Assembly (NCBI RefSeq): GCF_040954645.1
Contig: NC_092808.1
Span: 113,934,049-113,998,048 of the forward strand
Direction of reading: 5' to 3'
Length of the DNA: 64,000 nucleotides
Source: Diabrotica undecimpunctata
Taxonomy: Eukaryota > Arthropoda > Insecta > Coleoptera > Chrysomelidae
A program made the position numbers and the translations under genes. Positions 1 to 11,218 of the stretch are shown here, piece by piece. The notes under the pieces were generated by a model. The model ran no database searches. It was not told where the DNA came from and saw only the letters and a list, made by a program, of their open reading frames with translations. The first letter of the stretch is position 1. Each line of letters starts with the position of its first letter.

Positions 1-224
1 GAATAAGAACCAAATAATTTTATCCATGGCAAGTCGCTGGCTGATACAAGCCCCAAAAAAACATAAAATATATTGAAATAGTGTATCCGTCCCGTTCGTG
101 TATTCTTGCCGTCGGACAGTGTGTTTGGGACGATCGAGAAAAATCTTAAAAAATACAAGTTATTCCGACACCTGAGGACTATTTTAAAATAATATTTGAA
201 AGTACAATTTTGCAGCTCCCCAAT

Positions 225-610
225 ATGGATTTTAAGTTTTACGATTGGAAAACCGAAGCATTGTCTATATTCAAAGCACTGCAGAGTTGGCACTTTCAGA
301 CATCGAAAATAAAAAGAATTTGTTTGGCAAGATCAAGAAAACAAAATAACGTCGTATTGGTTAAAGCTATATAAAGTATTTAAAAAAAATGAAGATCGAC
401 CACTAACATCAATCCAAATGAAATAGGAGTCGGGAACTTGGCCAATATTAGCAAAGAGAAATTGAAGCACGTAAGGAAGCTACTGGAAAGTCACTACGGC
501 GAAGAATAGAAAAATGATCCGAATCTGGCTTATTTCAAAAACTTTCTACATTACGAAAATGTTCCAAGCGTCCCTGAAAAAGACGACGTTAACCACTCGA
601 TAATGACAAC
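225..610 (+). pseudogene. Unclassified coding-like remnant
   Basis: From about 427 a readable frame gives GVGNLANISKEKLKHVRKLL, then an in-frame TAG where a Trp is likely, then NDPNLAYFKNFLHYENVPSV and an acidic tail. Weaker coding-like sequence lies upstream (about 225-420) with frame breaks. The style, a short helical region followed by an acidic end, resembles multicopy uncharacterised insect proteins, but I cannot name a family. No promoter or start is evident. It lies directly beside the 3' end of the LINE that follows and may be its insertion site. Coding origin is likely; function is unknown. Confidence 0.4.
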
Positions 611-650
611 GACGAAGAAGTCTTAAGAGTATAGAATTTTTGTATTAATC

Positions 651-2068
651 TTCTTCTTCAAGTGCCCTGTCCGTTGCGAACGTTGGCCATCAATGTGAGC
701 CCGAACCACTTCCGCAAATTTTGGAGCCACGAGTGTCTTCTCCTGCCTGGCCCTCGCTTACTGTCTACGTTCCCCTGGACAATAAATTACAGTAGACGGT
801 ACATATCGTGTCTCAATATGTGGCCTAGATATTCAAGCTTTCTTTGTTTGATTGTGCTCACGATTTCTTTCTCCTTTCCGATTGTTTGGAGTACCTCTAT
901 GTTGGTGACATGTTTGGTCCAGGATATACGAAGAATGCGTCGGTACACCCACATTTCGAATGCTTCTAGTTTTCTCGTGAGCGTTTCTGTCAGCGTCCAG
1001 GCCTCCATACCATATAGTAAGATCGGAAAAATGTAGCATTTAACTAGACGTAGTTTTAGGGGAAGAGACGAATCTTTGCTTATGAGGAGCTTTTTCATAT
1101 TGTTAAATGCTGCTCTAGCTCGTTCTATTCTCGCCTTAATTTCTGTGGCCTGTTCCCATTTTGCATTTACGTTGGTGCCAAGGTACGCATAAGATTCTAC
1201 ATGGTCGATTAGTATGTTACTTATCCGTAATTGTCGAGCAGGTTGTTGCTTTTTATTTATCACCATCCACTTTGTCTTCTTGAAGTTGAGGCTCAGGCCG
1301 TATTCCTCACTAACTCAATAAACTCTTTCCATTACCTGTTGTAATTCGTCTATGGTACTGGCAAGGATCACCGTGTCGTCGGCATATCTTATATTGTTCG
1401 TTAACTCGCCGTTTATTTTTATGCCCTCATTTGCATTTTCCATACATTTGTTAAATATTTCCTTGGAATAAATATTGAATAGAAGTGGGGATAAGATACA
1501 CCCCTGACGGACACCTCTTTTGATCTGCACCCTTCCAGTCAGTTCGTTGCCAATTTTTGCTCTTGCTGCTTGACCCCAGTATAGGTTTGCCACAATTCGT
1601 ATGTCCTTATCGTCAATACCTGTCTTTCGCAGAATATCCATCAATTGTTCATGATTGACATTGTCAAATGCTTTTCTAAAATCCACAAAGCACAAATATA
1701 CGCCTTATCAACGTCTCTACACCGCTGTATAAGCACCTGGAGAGCGAAAACTGTTTCTCTAGTTCCAAGTGCTTTCCGAAAACCAAACTGCGATATATCG
1801 ATATTTGACTCACATTTATCATATATTCTTCTATGAATGATCTTAGTGAACGCTTTAGTGACATGATTGATCAAGCTTAAGCCGGTAGTCATCACAGATC
1901 TGGGCGTTTGGTTTCTTCGAGATTGTAATAAATGCTGACTCTAGCCAGTTCTCCGGGATTTTACCGCTATGATATATGTTGTTAAAAAGTACAACTAGAT
2001 TATCAAGGAACTGTTTGCCTGATTTACATAGAATTATCAAGGAACTGTTTGTCTGATTTATATACATT
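651..2068 (-). pseudogene. Non-LTR retrotransposon (LINE) reverse transcriptase, 5'-truncated and frameshifted
   Basis: Read on the minus strand from 2068 to 651. The fingers region (PENWLESAFITISKKPNA) comes first, then GFRKALGTRETVFALQVLIQ, RT motif A (CFVDFRKAFDNVNHE), GVRQGCILSPLLFNIYS, and the catalytic box NIRYADDTVILA at about 1370-1400, which is intact. The C-terminal connection (LLYGMEAWTLTE, YLGHILRHDMYRLL) ends the protein. At least three frame changes (near 1860, 1680 and 1290) break it. The endonuclease domain is missing, as expected of a 5'-truncated copy. The 3' end closes in a GAAGAAGAAG tail (plus strand cttcttcttc, 651-660). An RTE-like clade is inferred, not proven. Compared with the copy at 38125-38295, about 52 bp is missing near the end of this one. 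Confidence 0.85.
1998..2065. repeat. 34-bp tandem duplication
   Basis: The block attatcaaggaactgttt followed by a gatttacata-like end occurs twice at a 34-bp spacing with two or three changes. It lies at the 5' edge of the truncated LINE, so it is a local slippage or insertion-edge duplication. Confidence 0.8.
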
Positions 2069-4555
2069 ATTACTTTGTATTAATAATTGTTTTAATGTAT
2101 TAAGTACTGTTATTAAACAGTTGTGTTTTTATTACAAAATATCCAATCTTCTGGTCTGTTCATTTCAAAATAGCCAATATTCACTTGTTAGTTGCATAGT
2201 AGCCAATCTCCAAATATTTTTCTTTAATTATAAGAGTATTTTATTAACAACCAAGAAACTAGCAACGAAAAACAAATTTTGAGCGATCAAAGTTTATGGA
2301 TAACGAATTTTGTGGCTCCAAGTTTTACAAATATATTTACGGTAAAAAATTACGATTTACGGCAATTTTGTCAGGGTAGAGATTGGTTGTTTTGCAAATA
2401 GAGGTCTCAAATATAATCTAATAAACTCCAAAAAAAAATTGTACCTAGTTGGTATGGAAGATTTCAGTTCTATGCTGATGAATTTTTAATTCAGCCAATC
2501 AGTACGGTATTAGAACGTATCGAAGACGAAATAAAAAAAGTTGCATTAAAATAAAAGCTGAATAGAAGTCTATACACATATGTAGTATAAATGATAATAC
2601 TCTTGCAATTCGCAACGTAATAAGAAATACTCAGTAATAATATCTTATCTCTTGAATTCAAATTACGTCTAGGATTTTATTCTTTGACGTAGAGTAAGGT
2701 TATGCATATTCTGAGAACTTTGCCGAACAAAATTGTTATCTTAACTAATATACTGGGTGACATAGAAAATTTGCTAACCACTAAAAATTTTAACTTTAAG
2801 TTTAGTACCGATTAAAATTTAGCGGTGCGAGGTTCTTGAATTGGATTAAATTCTCTTAAAATTATCTGAGGAATTTCCGGTCTTCGTTTGTCAGGAAAGT
2901 TTCTGGACACCCTGTATAATATATATAATCAAATGTATATAATATATAAAATAATCAAATGGTCCCTATCTAAAATTTGATTGTTTGCTTGCAAAGTTAA
3001 ATTTTGGTAATTTCAAAAAAACCTATTTGAGGCAAGTTGAGATTTGGTCAGAATAATATTTTAATCTTAAGACAAAATAAAATAATACGACAGTCAACAC
3101 TCCATGTGCAGTTTGGTTAATTAAGGATGCTCTAGGTACTATTGTTATGGTTAAACTGGTCTTTCCAGAGACAAGTGTGTTTGGTAATATTGAAAAAAAA
3201 AATAGAATGTACCATACCATACGAAATTCCAATCACTATTATTTTCGATATTTATAAACATATAGTAAAAAAGCAGATCATTATTGCAACATAAATATTT
3301 TGTCCAGGACAGGTATCGCTAAAAAGGTTTATCACTTTAATGCAAATTGGTAGGCTCTATAGATATCCCGAAAAGCAGGAAGCTATTTCCTGCCCACCAA
3401 ACGTTATGATTAAAAAAACGAAAGTCACAAATTTTAAATACTGATTGTTGATCTAGGGTATATACAAAATATAAATATGAGTACTAACTATGAAGTCTTT
3501 TTTTTGTGTCTAAAAAATGAACAACATTCAAATGGAAGCAACGAAAAATAAACTTAATAAGATTAGTCTGTGCAATGACGTGATCTGGAATTTCTAGCTT
3601 CTTCCTCGAAATAATATATACACAACATTACTTATTGTTTACAATTTTTACATTAAAGGTTTGAAAATACTAATATGTTTACAAACTACATTTATATTGA
3701 AAATGACAATGCCACAAATGTACTGACATTTGTAGAAATTTGTGAAATTTTAGATACAACCATCGAAAAAATATTGTTTGTGGGCGTTGTTTGGAGGTTA
3801 AAATAATGACACACTAGATGCTGATTCACAGTGAAACATAAAAGAACTATGTATATGATTAAAATGTTAATTATTAAAATAGGGTTTACAACTTACCTGC
3901 AGAAGGATGTTACATTTATCCATGTCTTCACTAAATTTATGTAATATCTGTATTCTTGCATGTATAATAAATTTATTTTCATTGCCGTGAAATTATTTTC
4001 TTGTGATATTTTACCCTTTTAAATGTCAAAGAATAATTATAAAAACATTTTTTCTTTGCGAATCATAAATGGCTTTTTACGATTCGGACTGAATTGCATA
4101 ATGGTAGTTTTCTTAGTATTTTCGTAAAACAAAAAAGATAAGGCACTTTCAATAACTTCATATCCTTATGTTGTAAATACCACTGTACAATAGTTGGACT
4201 ATATTATTTTCCTTTTCTTTTATATCTCTAGAGTTTTTTATTTAAATTTTTTCGACCTCTCAATCTTAATATACAACCTTCATATTCCGCCTAGAAAACT
4301 TCTATAATACGACTGGAACGTGTGCTAAATTTCGTTAGGATCGGTTTAATAGTTTTTGCATAATAATTTTGTAATTCAGGGTTTGCGAAAAATTGCAAAT
4401 TTGCAAAATTAGGCTGGGCCCAAAATAAGCAATATAAATTGTCAAAAGTTTTTTTAGTTATAAAGAAAGGCTCAAGTTGAAAGCTAGTTGAATCGCTAGG
4501 AATAAAATTCTGCATACAAACAATTTTATGCCATTCTCATTCCCTTTCTATGCAG
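2069..4555. other. AT-rich stretch without a supportable gene
   Basis: Only short, AT-driven open frames occur. Around 3090-3230 a plus-strand frame reads NTPCAVWLIKDALGTIVMVK and the opposite strand is also open; neither shows a known domain, so no call is made. 4291-4515 on the minus strand is a repeat-like non-coding stretch. No RNA gene was seen. Confidence 0.5.
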
Positions 4556-4556
4556 T

Positions 4557-4560
<4 letters not shown>

Positions 4561-4607
<47 letters not shown>

Positions 4608-4652
4608 TGTATTTATGTATATATATGTATATATATATATATATTTATGTAC

Positions 4653-4741
<89 letters not shown>
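4561..4741. repeat. (TA)n microsatellite, interrupted
   Basis: About 180 bp of alternating T and A with a few interruptions (taaatatg, tttatgtac) near the middle. It abuts the PLE terminal region on its left side. Confidence 0.97.
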
Positions 4742-4742
<1 letters not shown>

Positions 4743-4745
<3 letters not shown>

Positions 4746-4976
4746 GTAACAAGAAGATGCATCTACGATTAGAGTTGAAGTAAAAAGATACTTCTACCGT
4801 CGTTAAAAGTCTCTAGTAAGAGGCTTTGAATTTGCGGTTCACCTAATTTACTATCAGAGAGAGGTCTCTGGACTTCTCAAATACTAGACTGCATTTCATT
4901 TCAGTTGAACTTCCACAAGTGCTCCTGATGATGAGTTGAATAACTCGAAACACGTGTAGAGCAATGGTGGAGTTAC

Positions 4977-4980
<4 letters not shown>
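4743..4980 (+). mobile_element. Penelope-like terminal region (pLTR-like), between TA tracts
   Basis: A unique 238-bp block lies between two long TA microsatellites and ends in a hammerhead-like fold followed by ggagttactttc. The string gaaacacgtgtaga is typical of the terminal repeats of arthropod Penelope-like elements as I know them. A PLE endonuclease remnant lies 620 bp downstream in the opposite orientation. Assignment rests on the ribozyme-like fold and this proximity; the block has no coding content. Confidence 0.6.
4911..4972 (+). ncRNA. Hammerhead ribozyme-like fold (type I) in PLE terminus
   Basis: The core box CTGATGA is at 4925-4931 and GAAA at 4947-4950. Stem II is GAGTT/AACTC (4933-4937 with 4942-4946, loop gaat). 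A minimal stem III forms from 4950-4951 with 4956-4957 around loop acgt; position 17 is A4958, so the predicted cut is 4958/4959. Inner stem I pairs TGCTC (4920-4924) with GAGCA (4959-4963). After an internal loop (aag/atg), ttccac pairs with gtggag. This is the usual natural type-I layout. One deviation is an extra T (4932) between core and stem II, so activity is uncertain. Confidence 0.7.

Positions 4981-5042
<62 letters not shown>
4981..5042. repeat. (AT)n microsatellite
   Basis: An uninterrupted 62-bp AT dinucleotide tract immediately following the hammerhead-like block. Open frames of alternating Tyr and Ile across such tracts are artefacts. Confidence 0.98.
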
Positions 5043-5045
<3 letters not shown>

Positions 5046-5592
5046 GCACTATAATACATCACAGCTGATCAGTTAGATATACAAAAATAGAACTTAATGG
5101 GTAGGTAGCTGAATTAATAAAGCCAAGAATACCATTTTTTAAGTAATCAAATATATTGTATGCTTTATACTATCATCATATCATCAAAAATGTTTAACTT
5201 ACAAAATATAAAATTGCGGCTATTAGATTGAAATGGTATGTAAAAAATTTTCGAAAAAAAAACAAACATATCACCATGTTAAGTGGAGTTACAAATGGAG
5301 TTAAGTTTAAATATATTGGAAACTTTGAAAGCTTCATTGCTAGGTATAACGTGAAACTTTTTTTATAGAAAGTTTATTTAGGAACATTGACAGTGCATTG
5401 AATTGGCGGCACTAAAGTATGTGTTCCATGATACAAGAAGTGAAAGTTGACAATGACTTAATGTGACAGTTGGTTTTGTGTTTATTTATAGCTGGACTCT
5501 ACCTTTATTGTTATTAGATGAATTTCTATATCAGATACAATAGAAAACCGTAACTTTTAGATTTCTACATTAGAATGTACATTATGTTGTTG

Positions 5593-6258
5593 TTAATGTT
5601 GTTTTCTTTTTTTATTGAACTCTTTAAGTAAAAACAGTAAATGTGGGCAAATCTCACTGATGTCAGATTTCTTGTTTATGGTTTTCTCCGTTTCAGAGAT
5701 AAAATCCATCTCAAAAAACAATCTTTTAAAATAATTGTTCTCAATTGCTTCTATGTAATTCATTATGTGATTGTTTTGGTTAACGTGCATGGATAAACTA
5801 TACCTATCTGGATATTTCTTCGAATCACTCTTGTGGCAGGTGATACGGTCCTTTAGTCGCCTTGAAGAATGGCCAATGTATTGTAAATTACAGTTTGTAC
5901 AAGGAATACTGTAGACCATGCTAGACATATTTATATTTTAATTAATGTTTTATCTTTGAGTTTAAAGAAGACTAAATTTATCGTGAAAAACTGTTTTATT
6001 AGCAAATCTAAAGTCAGCAACAAAATTGAATACTCATGTCAGTTTAGGAGTGATATTTTGTATATATGGCAGTATGTAAAATTTTTTTTGAGTAGGTGTG
6101 ATAACTGTAGTGTCCCTTTCTTAATTCACAGCAGCAGTGTTAATAGAGGAGTGATTTTGTGTACTGTTATATGTTTCAGACGGTGTGCAAAAACAAAATT
6201 TTCTTTAAAAGAGCTGGTGGATAATTGTTGTCTAGGAACAGTTGGTAAGGGATTCTAA
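5593..6258 (-). pseudogene. Penelope-like element: GIY-YIG endonuclease remnant
   Basis: On the minus strand, 5928-5593 reads VYSIPCTNCNLQYIGHSSRR, the GIY-YIG signature with the CxxC that PLE endonucleases place beside it. It is followed by LSMHVNQNNHIMNYIEA and YFKRLFFEMDFI, which match the conserved His and Glu blocks of this nuclease. Upstream (6258-5940) the end of the RT thumb and linker is recognisable (YPPALLKKILF, LVFFKLKDKT) but carries stops and at least one frameshift. The RT palm is absent, so the copy is 5'-truncated. In intact elements this enzyme nicks target DNA for retroposition; here it is dead. Confidence 0.85.
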
Positions 6259-6454
6259 GGTTTTTTTTGTTGTAGTGATGTATCTGAAATTTGTATGACC
6301 CTAAATTTCATTTGTTTAACTAAATTAATTTTTTAGAATGTTTATGGCAGGGACATATAATTTAAATACCTCCCTGAAGCCATAGATTTTCTGTACCTAT
6401 CTACCACTATTTTGTTTTGGTTTTAATTTCAACTAATTTTCAAATTCAATTTTA

Positions 6455-7545
6455 AATAAAATTTGTATCAACTCGACATAAAAATTAGATATCTTTTGAT
6501 TAGAGTGTCCCATCGACAAAAATTAAAATGCGTTTTATAGGTGAAGAGCGCAGCTTTCGTATGCAATTTTTGTATTTTGTTGAAAATAAAATCGTTTTTT
6601 TTTGCTGGAGCATAATTTTCAAAATCTATAACATGAAATTTTGATTTTGAGATTTAGAAACAAATATCAAGGATTTGAAATATGCCAAAAAAACGCAGAA
6701 TTTACAGTTTTACATTAGAAACGATCGCACGTAAAGGAAAACACCCCCACGAAGGCAGTATTAGATGAAATTTGTAGCAAAAGTTGTGTAGTTTTGGAAA
6801 ATTTACTTGCGTTATTGAAAAGAAGCAGATTTGAACGATTTAGATCGTTTGTAATGTGAAAATTCAGAGTTTTTCAGGCATATTTCAAATGTCTCACATT
6901 TGTTGATAAAAATCAAAACGGAAATTTCATGCTACAGGTTTTGAAGATTAGGCTCCAACATTGGAAATTTTATAGTCACCGGTCAATAAAACTAATAAAT
7001 TTTACCGATCTCATGAGAATCATAAAAAATGGCAAATATCACGCAGCGTTTCTTTATTTAACACTTATAAAATCTGACTTCATTCATTTCACCTTTAAAA
7101 CCCATTTTGATTTTTGTCGATAGGATACTCTGATAAAAAAATATCGAATTTTTACCGTCTAGTTGATACAAATTTTATTTAAAATTGATTTTGCGCACCT
7201 AACTGACATCGAAAATCGCCTGTCGCTTCAAGTTTTCCTTCTGAGAGAACGGTTCATTCTAGAGAATAACATTTGAACATTTTTGTTCAAAATGATCTCA
7301 GCTTAACTTTTTATTGGAAACATGTTTTTCTACGGCGTACACATTCTTGGTAAATCGATTTTTCCCATTTTGGCCCCAATGCAGAGGGGTTTTAGTAGTG
7401 GTAAACTTTATTGTATATTTTTTGAAGTCGTCGCAACATTAATATCTTAAGCAAAATTTAGCTTACTCCTGTGATTTTTAAAGGTTCATTGGCATTTTCG
7501 CAGTAAATACTCACTTTGAGCCCTTAGAGTGACTTTGAGTGACCA
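6455..7545. mobile_element. Fold-back (long inverted repeat) element, copy 1
   Basis: The left part begins aaataaaatttgtatcaact and continues with cttttgattagagtgtcc. The right part, about 7080-7180, is its reverse complement, ending gttgatacaaattttattt. Arms of about 180-200 bp face each other across a centre without coding capacity. Outside the right arm the sequence continues (7190-7540) with blocks shared with the copies near 8480 and 60225. A non-autonomous DNA transposon is the simplest reading; no target duplication was identified. Confidence 0.6.
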
Positions 7546-7549
7546 ACCC

Positions 7550-7550
<1 letters not shown>

Positions 7551-7590
<40 letters not shown>
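7551..7590. repeat. (TA)n microsatellite
   Basis: gtgtgtatat runs into about 30 bp of AT repeats at the end of the fold-back family sequence. The gap from here to about 8395 is AT-rich with no gene that I can support. Confidence 0.95.
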
Positions 7591-7594
<4 letters not shown>

Positions 7595-8479
7595 TTACAA
7601 CTTAAATACATATTTTATATTTTTTTTTTACTTTTTGCGAGCTATACCGATACTTTCTACCTTTATTTTACTATGAACTCGCATTAATCAATGGCATAGC
7701 TTGAATCTGTTTACTAGTAACCGCTAATATATATTTTAAAAATATCTTATGCCACCATGAGGTTTATTCTTAATTTTTTATTTAAATCACAAAGAAAATC
7801 AGCAACCAGTTTGATATATTACAGGGTCACGACTTCGCTCGAGCCTGCTTATGAAATATGCATAAATAATTTCAGGGTAGTTGTTTAGTCCCATTATGCC
7901 GATAAACGGAAACATTTAACTATTATTAAACTATTATTTTTTATTTCCCTTCATTTTGCAAACTATGTCAATCACGTTGTGAGAAGATACCTCACAGCGT
8001 TTATTCTTTTTTTTTAATATATCAAAATTTTTAGAGATATTTAAAAAAAAAAGGAGTCACGCTTAGCGTCATAAAATAGCGGTTCTTCACATCGATTGAT
8101 TAGTTTCAATCAATTCCTTTCTAGTCATTATATATTTACTCTAAGTAAGTTTAAATTAAAACTGCATGAAAAATAACCAACAAAATACAGACATTAAATA
8201 AGAAGTGAAAAGTTAAAAGAATACCCATCACCAAAAGATTTCGTTTAAAAATTTAAAAGTCATAAATGTCACCCAATAAATAACAATATTGAATCATATG
8301 TTTAAGTTTTTATGACACTTGTTGTTTTAAAATAATTTCTGTATCATCTTTTTTTATTCCTATACTAGTCCAGTCGTCAAAGATTTGACACCTAAAAATC
8401 TCGAAAAAACGGAAAAAAGTAGAAAAAAAATGTAGTTGAGATAATTCTAAACACAAATGACTATTATAAGTTGTTGTGT

Positions 8480-8791
8480 AGAATAAACCGTTCTCTCAGA
8501 AACAACGCTTGAACCGACCGGCAATTTTGAATGTCAGTTACGTGCTCGAATTCTTCAATTTTAATAAAATTTGTATCAACTCGACGGCAAAAATTCGATA
8601 TCTTTTGATCGGAGTGTCCTATCCACAAAAATTAAAACGCATTTTAAAGGTAAACAGTTCAGCTTCCTTATGTATTTTTTGTATTTTGACGCAAATAAAG
8701 TTAGTTATTATAAAGGTGTTAAATATATAAACGTTGCGTTTTAGCAACAATATGATTCATTTGAAATATGCCGAAAAAATTCAGAATTTAA
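8480..8791. mobile_element. Fold-back element, copy 2 (left arm only)
   Basis: Contains ccgttctctcagaa, then aaaatttgtatcaactcgac and the downstream arm sequence seen in copies 1 and 3, including catttgaaatatgcc. It stops abruptly at TTAA (8788-8791), the target site of the adjoining piggyBac. The opposite arm was not found beyond the piggyBac, so the copy was truncated or the right flank later lost. Confidence 0.6.
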
Positions 8792-8941
8792 CACCCTAAC
8801 AGTCAAAACTCTCAACGTGAAAAAAATGAATGGCAAGCAAAATTTTTTTTCTAGTATAATTAGCGTGTAAAAACCCCAAAAAAATTATCCAGAGGTGGCT
8901 TGCTCGTTTCCAGATATGTCAGGTAGACAAAAGATAAAACA

Positions 8942-8982
8942 GTGCCTCAGGGCACGCATGAATAATTCGGCTCAGGGCCGAA
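8942..8982. repeat. Paired stem-loops in piggyBac subterminal region
   Basis: GTGCC-tcag-GGCAC (8942-8955) is followed 10 bp later by TTCGGC/GCCGAA (8966-8982) with a similar tcag loop. Both lie about 150 bp inside the TTAA end, where piggyBac elements carry internal repeats. Confidence 0.6.
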
Positions 8983-9108
8983 TATAAGAGCACGTATACA
9001 AGACAAGAGTAAGGTAGAATTATCAATAAAAAAATGTTGTTTATTAAGGGATACAAGAATAATATAATAAATGGATGAAGATAAATGACAAAAGATAAAT
9101 GAAATTAA

Positions 9109-11218
9109 TTATTTTTTAGTGTGGTAATCGAAAAAACAGTTTTTGGCGTTGGAAGAGCATAAATGGAGATCGCATTTTAAGCAAACACTGCGTTTGTGAC
9201 TTTTTGCACAATTTGCACCATCTCTTTCCACCTTCTTTGCCGAGTCAGATTGGAAAATGGTCTTAACCGTCGTAACCCACTTCAGAAAGTGGATGTTTCG
9301 ACTTTTGACGAACGCTCGAGCTGCCTGGCTGTGGATCTACGGAAGTTGATGGTCGCGATGTTGATGGGTTTGAACGACCAACAGGCCGTTTCTCTTGGTA
9401 GGTTACCAGAGAAGCGGCAACTGTTTCACGAAATCGTGGTAATTGCAATACCCATTCTTTGGCCGAGACATTACTTGAGTCGTTGACCTTTTCCGCGTGC
9501 ATCCGTTTATGCAGTATGTATGCATTAGTTACGGCCATGTCAATGAAATGGTAAAACAATCGGGTGATTGCATCGTGTGATTTTGCTCTAATATTATACC
9601 GGCCCATAAGTCCGTTGATCAAATCTACGCCGTCCATGTGACTATTATATTCTCTTATCATTTGGGGACAATCAACTTCCAAATATGCTTTAGCCTTTCG
9701 GTCATAGCGAGCTGCTTTCGCTGGATGTTTGGTTGGACCTTCATTGGATCTGGCGAATGGTTTAATACCAACGTACGTCATAAGACAGTATTGATGTCCA
9801 CACCAAATGCAGAGCCTACAAATTCACATGAATAGCCGCGTAGCTCATCTTTATCGACCGGAAGCTTGCTATTTGAAATATGAGAAACTCGTATGGTGCC
9901 CAAACTATATATGCCTCTAGCTCGCAATAATACCAACAAAGGCAACGATGTATAAAAATTATCGAAATACAAGATGTGATGAACGAAGTATGGAATTATT
10001 TGTGACAATTGCACAACAATGTTCGATGTGGCTTCAAGATCAGGCTGGCCCGGTAGGATCACATTGTCACCAGCACCGTTATAAACCTCAAACCGATAAG
10101 CGAATCCACTCGTATCACATAAAACAAATAGCTTGATACCCTACTTGTGTGGTTTATTTGACATGTATTGGCGCAAATGATGTTTTTTTTTGTTTTGGTG
10201 CTGCACATCTGTTCGTCGATGCACAATCGAGCAGTCTTCGGAACGGAATCGAATCAAGTGTTTAGAATGTCAACCAATGTTTAAATGCGGAACAACGCAT
10301 CCTAGCCGGGTTCGCCTTTCTTGACTCGAGTGCTTTCATCACGAAAGGATAAATGTTGTTTTATCGCCATTAATTTTCCTTTAGGCATTGTCTTTGCTAT
10401 TGCTTGAAACGCGTTTTGGTCTCAATAGCTTTCCCAATTGGGATAACGGTAAACACTCATGTAAATGAGAATGCCAATATATCTAAAAATATCTTCACTG
10501 GTACTAGTGAATTTTGTGTTGATATCGGCTTGACGAGCTGCTCGATTTCTTTCAAATGCAATCAAGTCAACCAATTCCTTTGTAAAAAAAATACCAAAAT
10601 AGTTCCATCGGTGTTTTGAGCTCTTTTATGGACGATGGTACGCTTGAGTCATCTCGAAAGGCTACTTGATTGACATGCAAACGCATTGATTGTTTTCGCC
10701 TTACGATTTTGGAAAAGCTGAATTTTTAGCGATTGATTCAATACCTGCGAAAAAGTTGTAATACCAGTTTAGGAAACTCATCAATACTCTTACGTCAAAA
10801 CAATTCATATTTGCACCAGTAAAACCTCCAGCAGAAGGCACAATTGATTGACCAGCAATTTCGATTTCGAACAATGGAGAACGAGGTCGTTTCAGTTTCT
10901 TAAAACGCGGTGTTTAAGTTGATGGCACGTCGTATTGATCTTTTTCTTCTGCCGTAACAACCTTTTCGTGCGAAACATTCTGTTTAGGAAGTAATGTTGA
11001 CGAAGCTGATGGAAGTGCTTCGTCGACTTCAAGTTCAATGAAAAGTCGGCCACTTGATTGACGAAAGCAGATTCGTCTTCATCTATTTGCCGAACCACTT
11101 GTGAAATATACTGTTTATCCTCGGGGGATATTTCATGAAGCACAAAATCTGGATCGTTCACATCATCGTCGCTACTGAAATCCGTTTCCACATCTGATTC
11201 GACCGATTCTATAAACAT
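9109..11218 (-). pseudogene. piggyBac transposase (DDE_Tnp_1_7), inactivated
   Basis: The likely ATG is at 11218, followed by an acidic N-terminus (ESVESDVETDFSSDDDVNDP) typical of piggyBac proteins. Then come FFTKELVDLIAFERN, SVPKTARLCIDEQMCSTK, the Asp-containing block FDNFYTSLPLLVLLRARGIY, YNSHMDGVDLINGLMGRYNI, and a C-terminal Cys/His zinc-binding end (KSQTQCLLKCDLHLC) with the stop at 9109. At least four stops or frame changes occur (about 10890, 10660, 10430, 10200 and 9780). In active relatives the enzyme performs precise TTAA cut-and-paste. All major domains are still recognisable, so decay is moderate. Confidence 0.9.

Larger units (their letters stand above)
8792..11218 (-). mobile_element. 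piggyBac-type DNA transposon, decayed
   Basis: One end lies at TTAA (8788-8791) followed by caccctaacagtcaaaact, fitting the piggyBac preference for TTAA and C-rich termini. The interior encodes a broken piggyBac transposase on the minus strand. Two small stem-loops (8942-8955 and 8966-8982) lie just inside this end. I could not find the matching right terminal repeat beyond the transposase start, so the right boundary is unknown and only the coding start is given. Confidence 0.75.

Noticed and set aside
3023..3232. Small membrane-like minus-strand frame
   Set aside because: The opposite strand is equally open, no domain is recognised, and composition explains the hydrophobicity.
4528..4749. 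Open frames of alternating Tyr and Ile
   Set aside because: Translation of a TA microsatellite; the same occurs at 4843-5049 and 26538-26859.
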